Numbered from the stretch's first letter, positions 1 to 8,311 are shown. The stretch is 17,259 bases of DNA from Flavobacteriales bacterium UBA1959 (GCA_002336085.1 DDEH01000066.1:1-17259); one strand, 5' to 3'. Made by a program: numbers and translations. Notes: generated from the letters alone by a model not told the origin.

Positions 1-1272
1 CTCCACAAAATCCCGGTGATTGGCCCCTGTGAACACTTGACGAGGTCGTCCAATGGGTTCCCTGTTTTCGACCATTTCTTTCCATTGTGCAATCCATCCA
101 GGCAATCTCCCTAGCGCGAACATGACTGTAAACATGTCTTTTGGAATATTGAGTGCTCGGTAAATAATGCCGGAGTAAAAGTCTACATTGGGGTAGAGAC
201 CCCGTGACACAAAATACTCATCGTTCAAAGCTACCTGCTCGAGTTGTTTCGCAATATCCAGAACGGGATCATCGATACCTAATTTAGTCAAGACTTCATC
301 TGCGGCTTTCTTGATGATTTTGGCGCGTGGGTCAAAGTTCTTGTAAACCCGGTGACCGAAGCCCATCAGTCGGAAAGAATCGTTTTTGTCCTTCGCTTTG
401 TCGATCCACTTCTGTAAATCACCTCCATCATTTTTGATGGATTCCAGCATTTCAATGACAGCCTGATTCGCTCCGCCATGCAGAGGTCCCCACAGAGCTG
501 CAATTCCTGCCGAAACAGAGCTATACAAGTTTGCTTGCGAAGAGCCCACAACACGAACTGTTGCGGTTGAGCAATTCTGCTCATGGTCAGCATGCAAAAT
601 CAACAACTTATTGATGGCGCTTTCTACAATGGGATCAATTTCGTAGGGCTCTGTTGGAAGCGCAAACATCATTTTAAGGAAATTCCCGCAGTAGCCAAGT
701 TCATTGGACGGGTAGACCGTAGGGTGACCTGTGTTGTGCTTGTAAGCTTGAGCGGCAAGAGTAGGCAGTTTTGCTATTAAGCGGTGTATGGTCTTTTCAA
801 TGTCGACTACGGAACGGTCGGGATTCTGAGATTCCGGATAAAACGTACTAAGGCTTGAAATCATGGAGCTAAGCATGCCCATGGGATGCGCTCCAGCAGG
901 GAAAGCCTCAAAAAATCGCTTCATGTTTTCATGCAGAAGCGTGTGATGCGTTATGCTTTCTTTGAAGTACGTAAGTTGCTTGTCGTTGGGAAGCTCTCCG
1001 TAGATAAGCAAGTAGGCAACCTCAAGGAATGAAGCCCTGTCTGCGAGGTCTTCGATAGCGTAGCCTCTGTATCTTAAAATACCATTTTCGCCATCCAAAT
1101 AAGTGATGGCACTTTTCGTTGACCCTGTATTCTTAAAGCCATAGTCCAACGTTATATAGCCCGATTGAGCACGCAGCTTCGAAATATCGATTGCTTTTTC
1201 GTTCTCAGTTCCCTCAATGATAGGAAGTTCATATTCAGTTCCATTGAGAATGAGGCGTGCTGTTTCACTCAT
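1..1272 (-). CDS. gltA: Citrate synthase, 3' end cut by window edge
   Basis: Type II citrate synthase condenses oxaloacetate with acetyl-CoA to give citrate, the first step of the TCA cycle, in the cytoplasm. I translated this frame by hand from the ATG at 1272-1270: it opens MSETARLILNGTEYELP and stays open for 424 codons to the window edge. The usual family length is about 428 residues, so only a few C-terminal residues are missing; the last visible ones are GANHRDFVE. The three catalytic positions are present: His265 in GPLHGGAN, His307 in GFGHRVYKNFDPRA and Asp364 in NVDFYSG. The HADHEQN motif is also intact. There is no Shine-Dalgarno sequence before the start. An upstream TATATTTG element (1347-1340) probably drives it, with an inverted repeat lying over the expected transcription start. 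Confidence 0.97.
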   Translation of the reverse strand, partial: MSETARLILNGTEYELPIIEGTENEKAIDISKLRAQSGYITLDYGFKNTGSTKSAITYLDGENGILRYRGYAIEDLADRASFLEVAYLLIYGELPNDKQLTYFKESITHHTLLHENMKRFFEAFPAGAHPMGMLSSMISSLSTFYPESQNPDRSVVDIEKTIHRLIAKLPTLAAQAYKHNTGHPTVYPSNELGYCGNFLKMMFALPTEPYEIDPIVESAINKLLILHADHEQNCSTATVRVVGSSQANLYSSVSAGIAALWGPLHGGANQAVIEMLESIKNDGGDLQKWIDKAKDKNDSFRLMGFGHRVYKNFDPRAKIIKKAADEVLTKLGIDDPVLDIAKQLEQVALNDEYFVSRGLYPNVDFYSGIIYRALNIPKDMFTVMFALGRLPGWIAQWKEMVENREPIGRPRQVFTGANHRDFVE

Positions 1273-1305
1273 AGCAGAGGAGGGGATTTAGTTTGTTTCT
1301 AAGTA

Positions 1306-1340
1306 GCAGTTCCGAGAAGTAAAAATTCCACTCGGACTGC
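1306..1340. repeat. Inverted repeat upstream of gltA
   Basis: The arms are 1306-1316 (GCAGTTCCGAG) and 1331-1340 (CTCGGACTGC). They pair over 10 bp with one bulged T around a 14-nt A/T-rich loop. The repeat sits between the end of the thioredoxin gene and gltA and overlaps the expected gltA transcription start. There is no T-run after the hairpin in the gltA direction, so it is not a classical terminator. It could be a DNA operator or a weak hairpin on read-through transcripts from the thioredoxin gene. Confidence 0.45.
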
Positions 1341-1347
1341 AAATATA
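1340..1347 (-). promoter_or_regulatory. Candidate -7 element for gltA
   Basis: On the minus strand this reads TATATTTG, an exact match to the Bacteroidota -7 consensus TAnnTTTG. It lies about 70 bp upstream of the gltA ATG and would place the transcript start near 1333-1336. I see no convincing TTTG -33 element at the expected spacing, so this is moderate evidence only. Confidence 0.4.
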
Positions 1348-1421
1348 CACGTTTGAGCACCGATGACAGCACCTCATTTTGGGAGCTGATGGAGTGCGGG
1401 CACTCATCAATTCCGTAATTA

Positions 1422-1973
1422 TTACCAGGACGAATTAAAATTATCTCGGTAAGCCTCCCATTCCACTTGCGAAACACTACCGTTGTACTTTTTATTGAAA
1501 AACTTCAAGAACATTTCCAATTGAGGTGGGGTTTTGAAGCCCGAAATAGGAGTGATGATTTCCGCATTTTCGTCCATGTAAACAATAGTTGGATAGGCAT
1601 TAACACCGAGTGCCCGTGACAGCTGGTGGGTGCTATTTCGGCCCCGAACATTTTGTTTCCACCCCGGATTCTCAAACGTTTTGCCTTTGTATTGTATCGG
1701 GTTGGGGGATTCAGCATCGAATTTAACTGCGTAGTAGTTGGCATTGAGGTAGTCAATAACCTGCTGATTCGTGAATGTACGAGACATCATCATTTTGCAA
1801 GGTCCACACCACTCGGTATAAACATCCATCATAATTTTGCGCGGATGATCTTGCTGAGCGGCAATAGCTTCTTCGAGACTCATCCAATTCACCTTGGCCT
1901 CTTGGGCGAAGTTGATTTGTGCAAAGGAAAAAAGGAAGAGAAGTGTGGTGAAGGCTTTTCCAGCAAAAGTCAT
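1422..1973 (-). CDS. Secreted thioredoxin-family protein
   Basis: This is a 183-residue thioredoxin-fold protein expected to act as a thiol-disulfide oxidoreductase outside the cytoplasm. I place the start at the ATG at 1973, because the protein then begins MTFAGKAFTTLLFLFSFAQ, a good signal peptide ending near NFAQ. An upstream ATG at 2000 would put polar residues in front of it. After the signal comes the active-site motif WCGPC (Cys56 and Cys59) and, further on, AYPT, whose proline is the usual cis-Pro facing the active site. The stretch between them (PNPIQYKGKTFENPGW) is longer than in classical thioredoxin, as in DsbD-C-terminal-like or DUF255-like proteins of Bacteroidota. Its redox partner cannot be read from context. 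It lies upstream of gltA on the same strand, about 150 bp away, and is probably a separate transcription unit. Confidence 0.85.
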   Translation of the reverse strand: MTFAGKAFTTLLFLFSFAQINFAQEAKVNWMSLEEAIAAQQDHPRKIMMDVYTEWCGPCKMMMSRTFTNQQVIDYLNANYYAVKFDAESPNPIQYKGKTFENPGWKQNVRGRNSTHQLSRALGVNAYPTIVYMDENAEIITPISGFKTPPQLEMFLKFFNKKYNGSVSQVEWEAYRDNFNSSW

Positions 1974-2245
1974 GGCGTGAAATTTTTTGCAATATCGCAA
2001 AAGAAATGCGTTCGGAGGTGCTTTTCAGAAAGGTTGTGATTCTTGAGAACCTCAATTTGACCATTGATTGCCGTCATAGGACCGATGAGAGTTTTGATTT
2101 TCAAGCTTCTGTATTTTGTTTTTCGGCTATCCATAGATGTGTACTCAGGCTTTGAGTGGTTGTCATCAGATGATTATTGAAAAGGAAAAAAGGAGGAGTT
2201 TGTTATAGGTATGGTTGTATTTTGCGAAGAATCTAACAATCATAA

Positions 2246-3598
2246 ATGATGTCTTCAACAGCAATCAATACCTCTCAAAAGGAACTGTTTGGTCACCCAG
2301 CAGGGCTTTTCATTTTGTTTTTTACAGAAATGTGGGAGCGCTTTTCGTACTATGGAATGCGGGCCATTCTAGTTTTATACCTCGTTTCTGAATCTACAGG
2401 ATTCAATCCGGGATTGGGATGGTCGAATGGAGATGCTTTGGCTCTTTATGGATGGTACACCATGATGGTGTATGTAATGTCTGTTCCAGGAGGGTACATA
2501 GCAGACAAATTATTGGGTCAAAAAAAATCTGTTCTTTTTGGTGGGATTTTGTTGGTCATCGGCCACAGTACCCTGGCAATTGAGCAAATGTGGGCTTTCT
2601 ATACTGGCTTGGTATTTATCGTTCTAGGCTGTGGTATGCTCAAACCAAATATTTCTACCATGGTGGGAGGGCTTTACAAGCCGGGAGATATAAGACGTGA
2701 CAAGGGGTTTACTATTTTCTATATAGGCATCAATCTGGGAGCATTTATATCTAGTCTAGTAGTCGGATATGTAGGCGAAGTTTATGGCTGGCATTATGGA
2801 TTTGGACTTGCTGGTATTGGCATGGCACTGGGTTTGCTGCAGTATTTGATCGGATTGAAATACCTCAAACAGGTAGGTGATTTCTTGGGAGACACGAAGG
2901 ACAATAAGGAGGTGATGAATAAACCTCTAACAAAAATTGAAATTGACCGTATTGTAGTTCTTCTAATATCCTTCCTTCTTGTAATCGTATTCTGGGGAGC
3001 TTTTGAGCAAGCTGGAGGACTAATGAATATCTACACGATGGAGAAGACAGATCGACTCATTGGCGATTGGCAAGTGCCGGCCTCTTGGTTCCAGTCGATC
3101 AACGCAATGTTCATTATATTCTTCGGAACGGCAGTAGCTATTTTTTGGGCCAATAGAAAGTTGAAGGGGAGGATTTCAACTTCTTTGTTTAAGATGTGCC
3201 TTGGTCTAATTATCATGGGGGTCGGCTTTTTCTTCATGACGGGCGCAACAGCTCAGTATGAGGCCACGGGAAGTTCAGCGATGTATTGGCTTGTTTTTGC
3301 CTACTTATTCCACACAATTGGAGAGCTTTGTTTGTCTCCTGTGGCTTTGTCCTTTGTTACAAAGCTTGCACCTGTTAAGTATGCTTCCATCATGATGGGG
3401 ATTTACTTTGCTATGACTGGTTTTGGCAGCAAGCTCGCAGGCCTTTTAGGCGAGTGGTCGTCAAGCCTAGGGGAATACACTATTTTTACTGGAATCGCTT
3501 TGACGAGTGTCTTTTTAGGTCTGCTTGTATTGATGCTCCGTCCGAGACTTGAAGCGCTAACGCATGGTGTTGAGGATGAAGAGAAGATAGTTGCTTAA
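2246..3598 (+). CDS. POT/PTR2 proton-dependent oligopeptide transporter
   Basis: This 450-residue multi-spanning inner-membrane protein of the major facilitator superfamily should import di- and tripeptides with protons. The first membrane segment carries the POT signature ExxERFxYYG (Glu28, Glu31, Arg32, Phe33, then SYYG). The second PTR2 signature appears around residues 150-165 as FYIGINLGAF, preceded by KPNISTMVGGLY. The segment FEQAGGLMN in the middle is also typical of the family. Many hydrophobic segments are visible, consistent with the 12 or more helices of POT carriers; the short, charged C-terminus (EDEEKIVA) is cytoplasmic. Two ATGs are adjacent at 2246 and 2249 and either could be used. 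The gene converges with a dipeptidyl peptidase IV gene, a natural source of dipeptide substrate. Confidence 0.93.
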   Translation: MMSSTAINTSQKELFGHPAGLFILFFTEMWERFSYYGMRAILVLYLVSESTGFNPGLGWSNGDALALYGWYTMMVYVMSVPGGYIADKLLGQKKSVLFGGILLVIGHSTLAIEQMWAFYTGLVFIVLGCGMLKPNISTMVGGLYKPGDIRRDKGFTIFYIGINLGAFISSLVVGYVGEVYGWHYGFGLAGIGMALGLLQYLIGLKYLKQVGDFLGDTKDNKEVMNKPLTKIEIDRIVVLLISFLLVIVFWGAFEQAGGLMNIYTMEKTDRLIGDWQVPASWFQSINAMFIIFFGTAVAIFWANRKLKGRISTSLFKMCLGLIIMGVGFFFMTGATAQYEATGSSAMYWLVFAYLFHTIGELCLSPVALSFVTKLAPVKYASIMMGIYFAMTGFGSKLAGLLGEWSSSLGEYTIFTGIALTSVFLGLLVLMLRPRLEALTHGVEDEEKIVA

Positions 3599-3618
3599 GG
3601 CTCTTTTTCTCTCATAAA

Positions 3619-3658
3619 AAAACGGGGTGATTCTGCAATTGCAGAGTCACCCCGTTTT
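3619..3658. terminator. Bidirectional intrinsic terminator between convergent genes
   Basis: The outer arms, 3619-3630 (AAAACGGGGTGA) and 3647-3658, are perfect inverted repeats of 12 bp. One T/G pair (3631/3646, a U-G wobble in RNA) leads into an inner 14-base palindrome (3632-3645, TCTGCAATTGCAGA), giving about 20 paired positions. The plus strand ends in TTTT and the minus strand in a run of T (complement of the A tract 3616-3622). The hairpin can therefore end both the transporter transcript and the peptidase transcript. It lies in the 84-bp gap between their stop codons. Confidence 0.9.
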
Positions 3659-3682
3659 ATGTGGTTGAGCATTTTGCCGACT

Positions 3683-5890
3683 CTAAAAGTTCTCCTCTAC
3701 AAAATCCAACATCATAGTGTACAAATGGAGCCGCGTATTGCCTCCATAAATCCCATGATTGCGATCTGGATAAACAAAGAAATCAAAATCCTTTCCTGCG
3801 GAAACCAATGCGTTCACCATTTCCATTGAATTTTGATAGTGTACATTATCATCGGCGGAACCGTGAATAAGCAATAATGGACCTGTCAATTTATCTGCAT
3901 GATTCACAGGACTGTTGTCGTCATAGCCCTTGCTGTTTTCTGCAGGAGTCTGCATAAAACGTTCGGTATAAATGCTGTCATAGTAACGCCAGTTGGTCAC
4001 AGGCGCTACTGAAATGCCTGCGCTGAAAACGTCGGCGCCCTTGGTCATGCTTAAAAGTGTCATGAAGCCACCATACGACCATCCTTGTATGCCGATTCGA
4101 CTTGCATCGATGTAATCCAAACCTCCTAGGTGCTTACCAAAATCAATGAAGTCCTCTGTTTCCAGCTTGCCTAATTCCTTGTACGTGCTGTGTTCAAATT
4201 TGCGACCGCGCTTTGGTGTTCCCCGAGGATCACAACTGGCAACTATATAGCCGCGTTGCGCGAGCAATTGATGCCAATAGTAGTTCGAGCCTCCCCAGCT
4301 GTCCTCCACTGTGTTAACGCCAGGACCTCCATATATAGCTACATAGACAGGGTAGGTGTTGCTCGGATCAAATCCGGGAGGCTTGATCATCCAGCAATTC
4401 AAATCATCCCCAGTTTTGTTTGTGAAGGAGAAAAAGGTTTTGGGCTGCATGTTGTACGCAGCTATTTTTTCCTTCAGGGGTTGGTTGTTTTTTAATTCAC
4501 GAACTACACTTCCCTTGCGGCTTCTTAGGGTATACGTCGGCGGTGTATTTGCATCGTGGTATGTGTGAATGTAATAGTCAAAAGAATCAGAGAATCGAGC
4601 GCTATGTGTTCCAGCACCTTGATGAAGCAGGGTCATTTGACCCTTGAGGTTCACACGGGCGAGGTGCGTTTGAGTGGCTCCTTTCTGAGAGCATGAAAAG
4701 TAGATTTCTTTGCGCTTGGTATCGTACCCCTGCACCTCAAGAACATCCCATTCACCAGAAGTAAGTTGCACGTCTTCTGATTTTCCATCGGTACTAAACT
4801 TATACAAGTGATTATAGCCATCTCGCTCGCTTGGAAGAATAAACGCTTTTCCATTGCTCACAAAACGGATGTCGTCGGTGATGTCAATGTAGGTTTTGCA
4901 TGACTCTGTCCAGACCTTTTTCATCGAGATTCCACCAGCACCAGCCTCAGCACAATTTCCAACAAGAATCCCCATTTTATTTTGATGGCGATTCATGGTC
5001 ATCAGGATAAGTTGTTCACTGCTTACGCCCCACTTTACCCGGGGAATGTATTCGGATTTTTTGTTCAGTACGGTGAGCATTCTTCCGCTTTCAGTGTTGT
5101 ATACGAGTACACTCACTTTTGCATTGTCTTCACCAGCCTTAGGATACTTAAAGGTGTATGGCTCAGGATATAGCTGGCCATATATTGGCATTGAGAATTC
5201 TTTGACGTCGGTTTCGTTAAAACGGTAAAAGGCCAAGAACTTGCCTTCAGGAGACCAAAACAACCCATTGTCTTTTCCGAATTCCTCCTCGTAGACCCAA
5301 TCGGTGGCGCCATTAATAATTTTATTGTTCTCGCCGTCTTTGGTGACTTGAGTTTCTTTCTGAGTTGTCAAGTCAACAACAAAAACGTTGTTGTCACGCA
5401 CAAAAGCTACTTGACCAGCATTGGGGGAAAAAACAGCTAATCGCTGTTTGCCTGTTTCAAAGTCTGACAGCGGAAGCGTTGTGCCTTCCGTGAGGTTGTG
5501 CGTGTAGTAATTTGCGTAGAAGGAATGCCGGTAAATGCCTTCCGTCTCGGTTGTAATGAGCAAGTGGGATTCGTCTGCCGAAAATTCATAGTTATCAAAT
5601 CCTTTGGAGCCATCTTGGAAAACAGAAGTGCTGGTGGCAATGGTGTCAATTGCCTTTCCAGAGCGATAGGCGTACTTGACGATAGCACTTCCCTCATTTG
5701 TTCGCTCCAAGCTAGTGTAGTGCTTTCCGTCATTCATGGATCTTACTCCGGATACGTATTCGCTCCGAAACTCACCACTGTACCAAATGAGGTCGTTGGA
5801 TAGCAATTCAAATGGAGAATCTTGAGCACGGGCATTTGGGCTCAGGATTACGAGCATTAAAAGGAAAGTCCCAAAAAACTTATTCATCAT
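3683..5890 (-). CDS. Dipeptidyl peptidase IV-like serine peptidase (family S9B)
   Basis: This enzyme should remove N-terminal dipeptides, preferably after proline or alanine, outside the cytoplasm. I start it at the ATG at 5890 (735 residues), since MMNKFFGTFLLMLVILSPN followed by ARAQ is a clear signal peptide; the open frame extends 25 codons further upstream without signal-like sequence. The first ~470 residues are the eight-bladed beta-propeller. It carries the DWVYEEEF motif at about residues 197-204, whose glutamates bind the substrate amino terminus in DPP IV. The alpha/beta hydrolase domain follows, with nucleophile Ser605 in GWSYGG, the acid in HGSADDN (about 680) and the histidine in DRNHGI (712). 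All key residues are present. It faces the peptide transporter across a shared terminator, which fits a peptide-scavenging role. Confidence 0.94.
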   Translation of the reverse strand: MMNKFFGTFLLMLVILSPNARAQDSPFELLSNDLIWYSGEFRSEYVSGVRSMNDGKHYTSLERTNEGSAIVKYAYRSGKAIDTIATSTSVFQDGSKGFDNYEFSADESHLLITTETEGIYRHSFYANYYTHNLTEGTTLPLSDFETGKQRLAVFSPNAGQVAFVRDNNVFVVDLTTQKETQVTKDGENNKIINGATDWVYEEEFGKDNGLFWSPEGKFLAFYRFNETDVKEFSMPIYGQLYPEPYTFKYPKAGEDNAKVSVLVYNTESGRMLTVLNKKSEYIPRVKWGVSSEQLILMTMNRHQNKMGILVGNCAEAGAGGISMKKVWTESCKTYIDITDDIRFVSNGKAFILPSERDGYNHLYKFSTDGKSEDVQLTSGEWDVLEVQGYDTKRKEIYFSCSQKGATQTHLARVNLKGQMTLLHQGAGTHSARFSDSFDYYIHTYHDANTPPTYTLRSRKGSVVRELKNNQPLKEKIAAYNMQPKTFFSFTNKTGDDLNCWMIKPPGFDPSNTYPVYVAIYGGPGVNTVEDSWGGSNYYWHQLLAQRGYIVASCDPRGTPKRGRKFEHSTYKELGKLETEDFIDFGKHLGGLDYIDASRIGIQGWSYGGFMTLLSMTKGADVFSAGISVAPVTNWRYYDSIYTERFMQTPAENSKGYDDNSPVNHADKLTGPLLLIHGSADDNVHYQNSMEMVNALVSAGKDFDFFVYPDRNHGIYGGNTRLHLYTMMLDFVEENF

Positions 5891-5982
5891 GATTTTCTTG
5901 CGTTCAGGTATCATTATTCTACTGTTGGAAAGGAGAAAGATAGGAAGTTGAAATTCTGTGCCCACAATAACCTGCCTTGAAT

Positions 5983-5990
5983 TATGTTTG
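5983..5990 (+). promoter_or_regulatory. Possible -7 element at the GlcD-like gene start
   Basis: TATGTTTG matches TAnnTTTG exactly but overlaps the first possible ATG of the gene (5984). If it is used, transcription would begin around 5994 and translation would have to start at the second ATG (5996), giving an almost leaderless mRNA. No clear -33 TTTG is seen at the right distance, so a chance match is quite possible. Confidence 0.25.
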
Positions 5991-7393
5991 ACAGCATGAC
6001 GCAGTTGTGGATAAAATCATTTCAAGAAGCTTTTTCTGAGCGTATTACGATCAAGCTTGATCCCGAAAGTTTGAATGGTGCGGCGATGGATTACACCGAA
6101 GACCTGCATTACCTGCCGCAAGCATTGGTTGAACCTGATACCAAAGAGCACGTCAGCGAAGTGTTGCGCTGGGCAAATGAGCACGGTGTTCCAGTAACTC
6201 CAGCTGGTGCTTTGACGGGGTTGAGTGGAGGTGCACTCCCAGTTCGCGGTGGAATTTCAATGTCTACACGAAAGATGAACCGAATAGTTGAAGTGGACGA
6301 AACCAATCACCAAGTGCGGGTTCAACCGGGTGTGATTGTTCAAGAACTTCAAGAATTCGTGCAGTCCAAAGGGTTATTTTACGCCGTGGACCCTGCCTCG
6401 CGAGGCACATGCTCGATTGGCGGAAACATTGCCGAAAACAGCGGAGGTCCTCGCGCGGTCAAGTACGGTGTCACTAAGGATTGGGTATTGAATTTAGAGG
6501 TCGTTCTTGCCGATGGGTCGGTTATTAATACAGGAGCTAACACATTGAAAAACAGCACGGGATATAATCTTACATCACTTGTTGTGGGAAGTGAAGGGAC
6601 ATTGGCTTTTGTGACAGAAGCCACGTTGAAGCTGCTGCCTTGGCCTTCGCACAATGCACTGATGTTGGTGCCGTTTAAAAGTGCGGAAAATGCTTGCAGT
6701 GCTGTTTCTGAGATTTTCAAATCCGGAGCGCAGCCTTCGGCGTTAGAATTTATGGAGCGAGCGGCCATTGAAATAGCACAGCGGTACACGGACGACTACT
6801 CTCTGACGCTCTCGCCTGAAACAGAGGCGCATCTGCTGATTGAGGTCGACGCATTTCGATTTGAAGATCTCATGCCTCAGATAGAGAGAATTCTTCCTGT
6901 CATAGAGCGATTAGAAGGAGGAGATCCACTTTTTGCCGATGATGAGGCCTCGAAGAACAGCCTTTGGCGGCTGCGACGTTCTGTGGGAGAAGCTGTGAAG
7001 GCCGAGAGTACTTACAAGGAGGAGGATACAGTTGTTCCTCGTGGTGCTTTGCCTGAGTTGCTCAAGGTGGTCAAAAAAGTGGGTGCAGAATTTGGTTTTG
7101 AAAGCGTGTGTTACGGCCATGCCGGCGATGGTAATTTGCACGTTAATATCCTTAAAAATGACATTTCTGACCAACGTTGGGACGAGGAGCTTCCGTTGGC
7201 AATCAGAGAATTGTTTAAGAAGGTAATTGAATTGGGAGGAACATTGAGTGGCGAACACGGGATTGGCCTTGTTCAGAAGCCGTACATGGATTTGGCTTTT
7301 CCTGAACGGGCACTACAGTTGCAGCGGGATATAAAAAATGCTTTCGACCCGAATGGCACCCTAAATCCAGGCAAGATTTTTCCGGACGCTTAA
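5984..7393 (+). CDS. FAD-linked 2-hydroxyacid dehydrogenase, GlcD/D-lactate dehydrogenase family
   Basis: This 469-residue flavoprotein probably oxidises glycolate, D-lactate or another D-2-hydroxyacid to the keto acid. It has a PCMH-type FAD-binding domain with PAGALTGLSGGALPV (residues 73-87) and CSIGGNIAENSGGPRAVKYG (143-162). The FAD-oxidase C-terminal domain carries the metal/substrate motifs CYGHAGDGNLHVN (from 376) and GEHGIG (423-428). Length and domain order fit single-subunit GlcD-like enzymes. No GlcE or GlcF partner, nor a ferredoxin-like extension, is adjacent, so the electron acceptor and exact substrate are unknown. The second ATG at 5996 (MTQLWIKS) is an alternative start that would clear a possible promoter element. 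The gene is divergent from the peptidase, with under 100 bp between them. Confidence 0.9.
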   Translation: MFDSMTQLWIKSFQEAFSERITIKLDPESLNGAAMDYTEDLHYLPQALVEPDTKEHVSEVLRWANEHGVPVTPAGALTGLSGGALPVRGGISMSTRKMNRIVEVDETNHQVRVQPGVIVQELQEFVQSKGLFYAVDPASRGTCSIGGNIAENSGGPRAVKYGVTKDWVLNLEVVLADGSVINTGANTLKNSTGYNLTSLVVGSEGTLAFVTEATLKLLPWPSHNALMLVPFKSAENACSAVSEIFKSGAQPSALEFMERAAIEIAQRYTDDYSLTLSPETEAHLLIEVDAFRFEDLMPQIERILPVIERLEGGDPLFADDEASKNSLWRLRRSVGEAVKAESTYKEEDTVVPRGALPELLKVVKKVGAEFGFESVCYGHAGDGNLHVNILKNDISDQRWDEELPLAIRELFKKVIELGGTLSGEHGIGLVQKPYMDLAFPERALQLQRDIKNAFDPNGTLNPGKIFPDA

Positions 7394-7403
7394 TGTGCTC
7401 AAA

Positions 7404-7436
7404 TTGTGTGCTTTTCGAAAATCTGAATTAGGTTTG
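7404..7436 (+). promoter_or_regulatory. Promoter of fabI
   Basis: TAGGTTTG at 7429-7436 is an exact TAnnTTTG -7 element, and ATTG at 7403-7406 can serve as the -33 element with a 22-nt spacer, within the range reported for Bacteroidota. Transcription would start near 7440-7443, leaving a 5' leader of about 16-19 nt without a Shine-Dalgarno motif. This is the best promoter in the window. Confidence 0.6.
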
Positions 7437-7458
7437 CGAACGATTAGAATACCACAAC

Positions 7459-8280
7459 ATGGCCAACGAATTATTGAAAGGAAAGAGAGGCATCATCTTT
7501 GGTGCATTGAACGACCAATCTATCGCATGGAAAACCGCTTTACAAGCGCATGCTCAAGGCGCTGAATTGGTTCTTACAAATGCGCCTGTAGCGATGAGAA
7601 TGGGGGAAATCAACAACCTTTCGAAGTTGGTGGGTGATGCACCCGTAATACCGGCAGATGCGACAAGTGTTGAAGATTTGACAGCGCTTATGGAAGGAGC
7701 TATGGAGCATTTCGGCGGCAAGGTCGATTTCATACTGCACTCCATCGGAATGAGCCCCAATGTGCGGAAGGGCAGGCATTATACAGATGTGAATTACAAC
7801 TGGTTGCAAACAACACTTGACGTGAGCGCGATCAGTTTGCACAAAACATTGGCGGTTGCCAAGAAGATGGATGCCATCAATGAATGGGGAAGCGTGGTTG
7901 CCTTGACTTATATCGCGGCACAACGCATTTTCCCAGATTATGGTGATATGGCGGATGCAAAAAGTCTTCTAGAGAGCATTACACGAAGTTTCGGATACCA
8001 TTATGGCGTTGCGAAAAAAGTTCGTGTAAACACTGTGAGCCAGAGCCCAACTGTCACTACTGCGGGAAGCGGAGTAAAAGGATTTGATGAATTCATTTCA
8101 TACAGTGAATCGATGAGTCCTTTGGGCAATGCAGATGGTTTGGCCTGTGCCGACTACTGCGTTTCACTTTTCAGTGACCTTTCTCGATTTGTGACCATGC
8201 AAAATCTTTTTCATGACGGAGGATTCTCAAGCACGGGTGTAAGTCAAGAGGTGATTTCAAAATTTGAGCCGGAAGACTAA
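7459..8280 (+). CDS. fabI: Enoyl-[acyl-carrier-protein] reductase (NADH)
   Basis: FabI reduces the trans-2-enoyl-ACP double bond, the last step of each round of type II fatty acid synthesis. The 273-residue protein is a short-chain dehydrogenase fold starting with a nucleotide-binding segment GIIFGALNDQSIAW; FabI enzymes have this GxxxxxSxA variant of the Rossmann motif. The catalytic residues are Tyr151 and Tyr161 (PDY) followed six residues later by Lys168. This is the Y-x6-K spacing that separates FabI from ordinary SDR enzymes, which have Y-x3-K. Around the lysine it reads GDMADAK, where E. coli has NVMGLAK. The gene stands alone behind its own promoter, 65 bp after the GlcD-like gene. 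FabI is the target of triclosan and isoniazid-type inhibitors; nothing here indicates resistance or sensitivity. Confidence 0.96.
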   Translation: MANELLKGKRGIIFGALNDQSIAWKTALQAHAQGAELVLTNAPVAMRMGEINNLSKLVGDAPVIPADATSVEDLTALMEGAMEHFGGKVDFILHSIGMSPNVRKGRHYTDVNYNWLQTTLDVSAISLHKTLAVAKKMDAINEWGSVVALTYIAAQRIFPDYGDMADAKSLLESITRSFGYHYGVAKKVRVNTVSQSPTVTTAGSGVKGFDEFISYSESMSPLGNADGLACADYCVSLFSDLSRFVTMQNLFHDGGFSSTGVSQEVISKFEPED

Positions 8281-8296
8281 ATTCTCATGTGATGAC

Positions 8297-8311
8297 ACAA
8301 CTTCTAGTTGT
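8297..8311 (+). terminator. Weak hairpin after fabI
   Basis: ACAACT-TCT-AGTTGT forms a 6-bp stem with a 3-nt loop, 16 bp after the fabI stop, and is followed by a moderately T-rich stretch (TTGATTTCGTTTC). The stem is low in GC and the T-run is broken, so this is at best a weak terminator separating fabI from the threonine genes. Confidence 0.25.

Noticed and set aside
1265..1477. A 70-codon open frame on the minus strand between thioredoxin and gltA
   Set aside because: It overlaps the end of the thioredoxin gene and the start of gltA in another frame and shows no recognisable protein features.
1985..2002. TTTTGC-AATATC-GCAAAA hairpin just upstream of the thioredoxin start
   Set aside because: A short 6-bp, AT-rich stem with no further support; expected by chance in AT-rich leaders.
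2185..2198. AAAAAAGGAGGAG as a Shine-Dalgarno site
   Set aside because: It lies almost 50 bp before the transporter start and no gene begins close after it.
2199..2224. TTTG plus TATTTTG as a promoter for the peptide transporter
   Set aside because: The -7 part is one base short of TAnnTTTG and the spacer is only 15 nt. The region is AT-rich, so I do not list it as a feature.
1974..2245. A small gene in the 272-bp gap between the thioredoxin and transporter genes
   Set aside because: The open frames here are extensions or shadows of the thioredoxin gene without plausible protein features; the gap probably holds only promoters.
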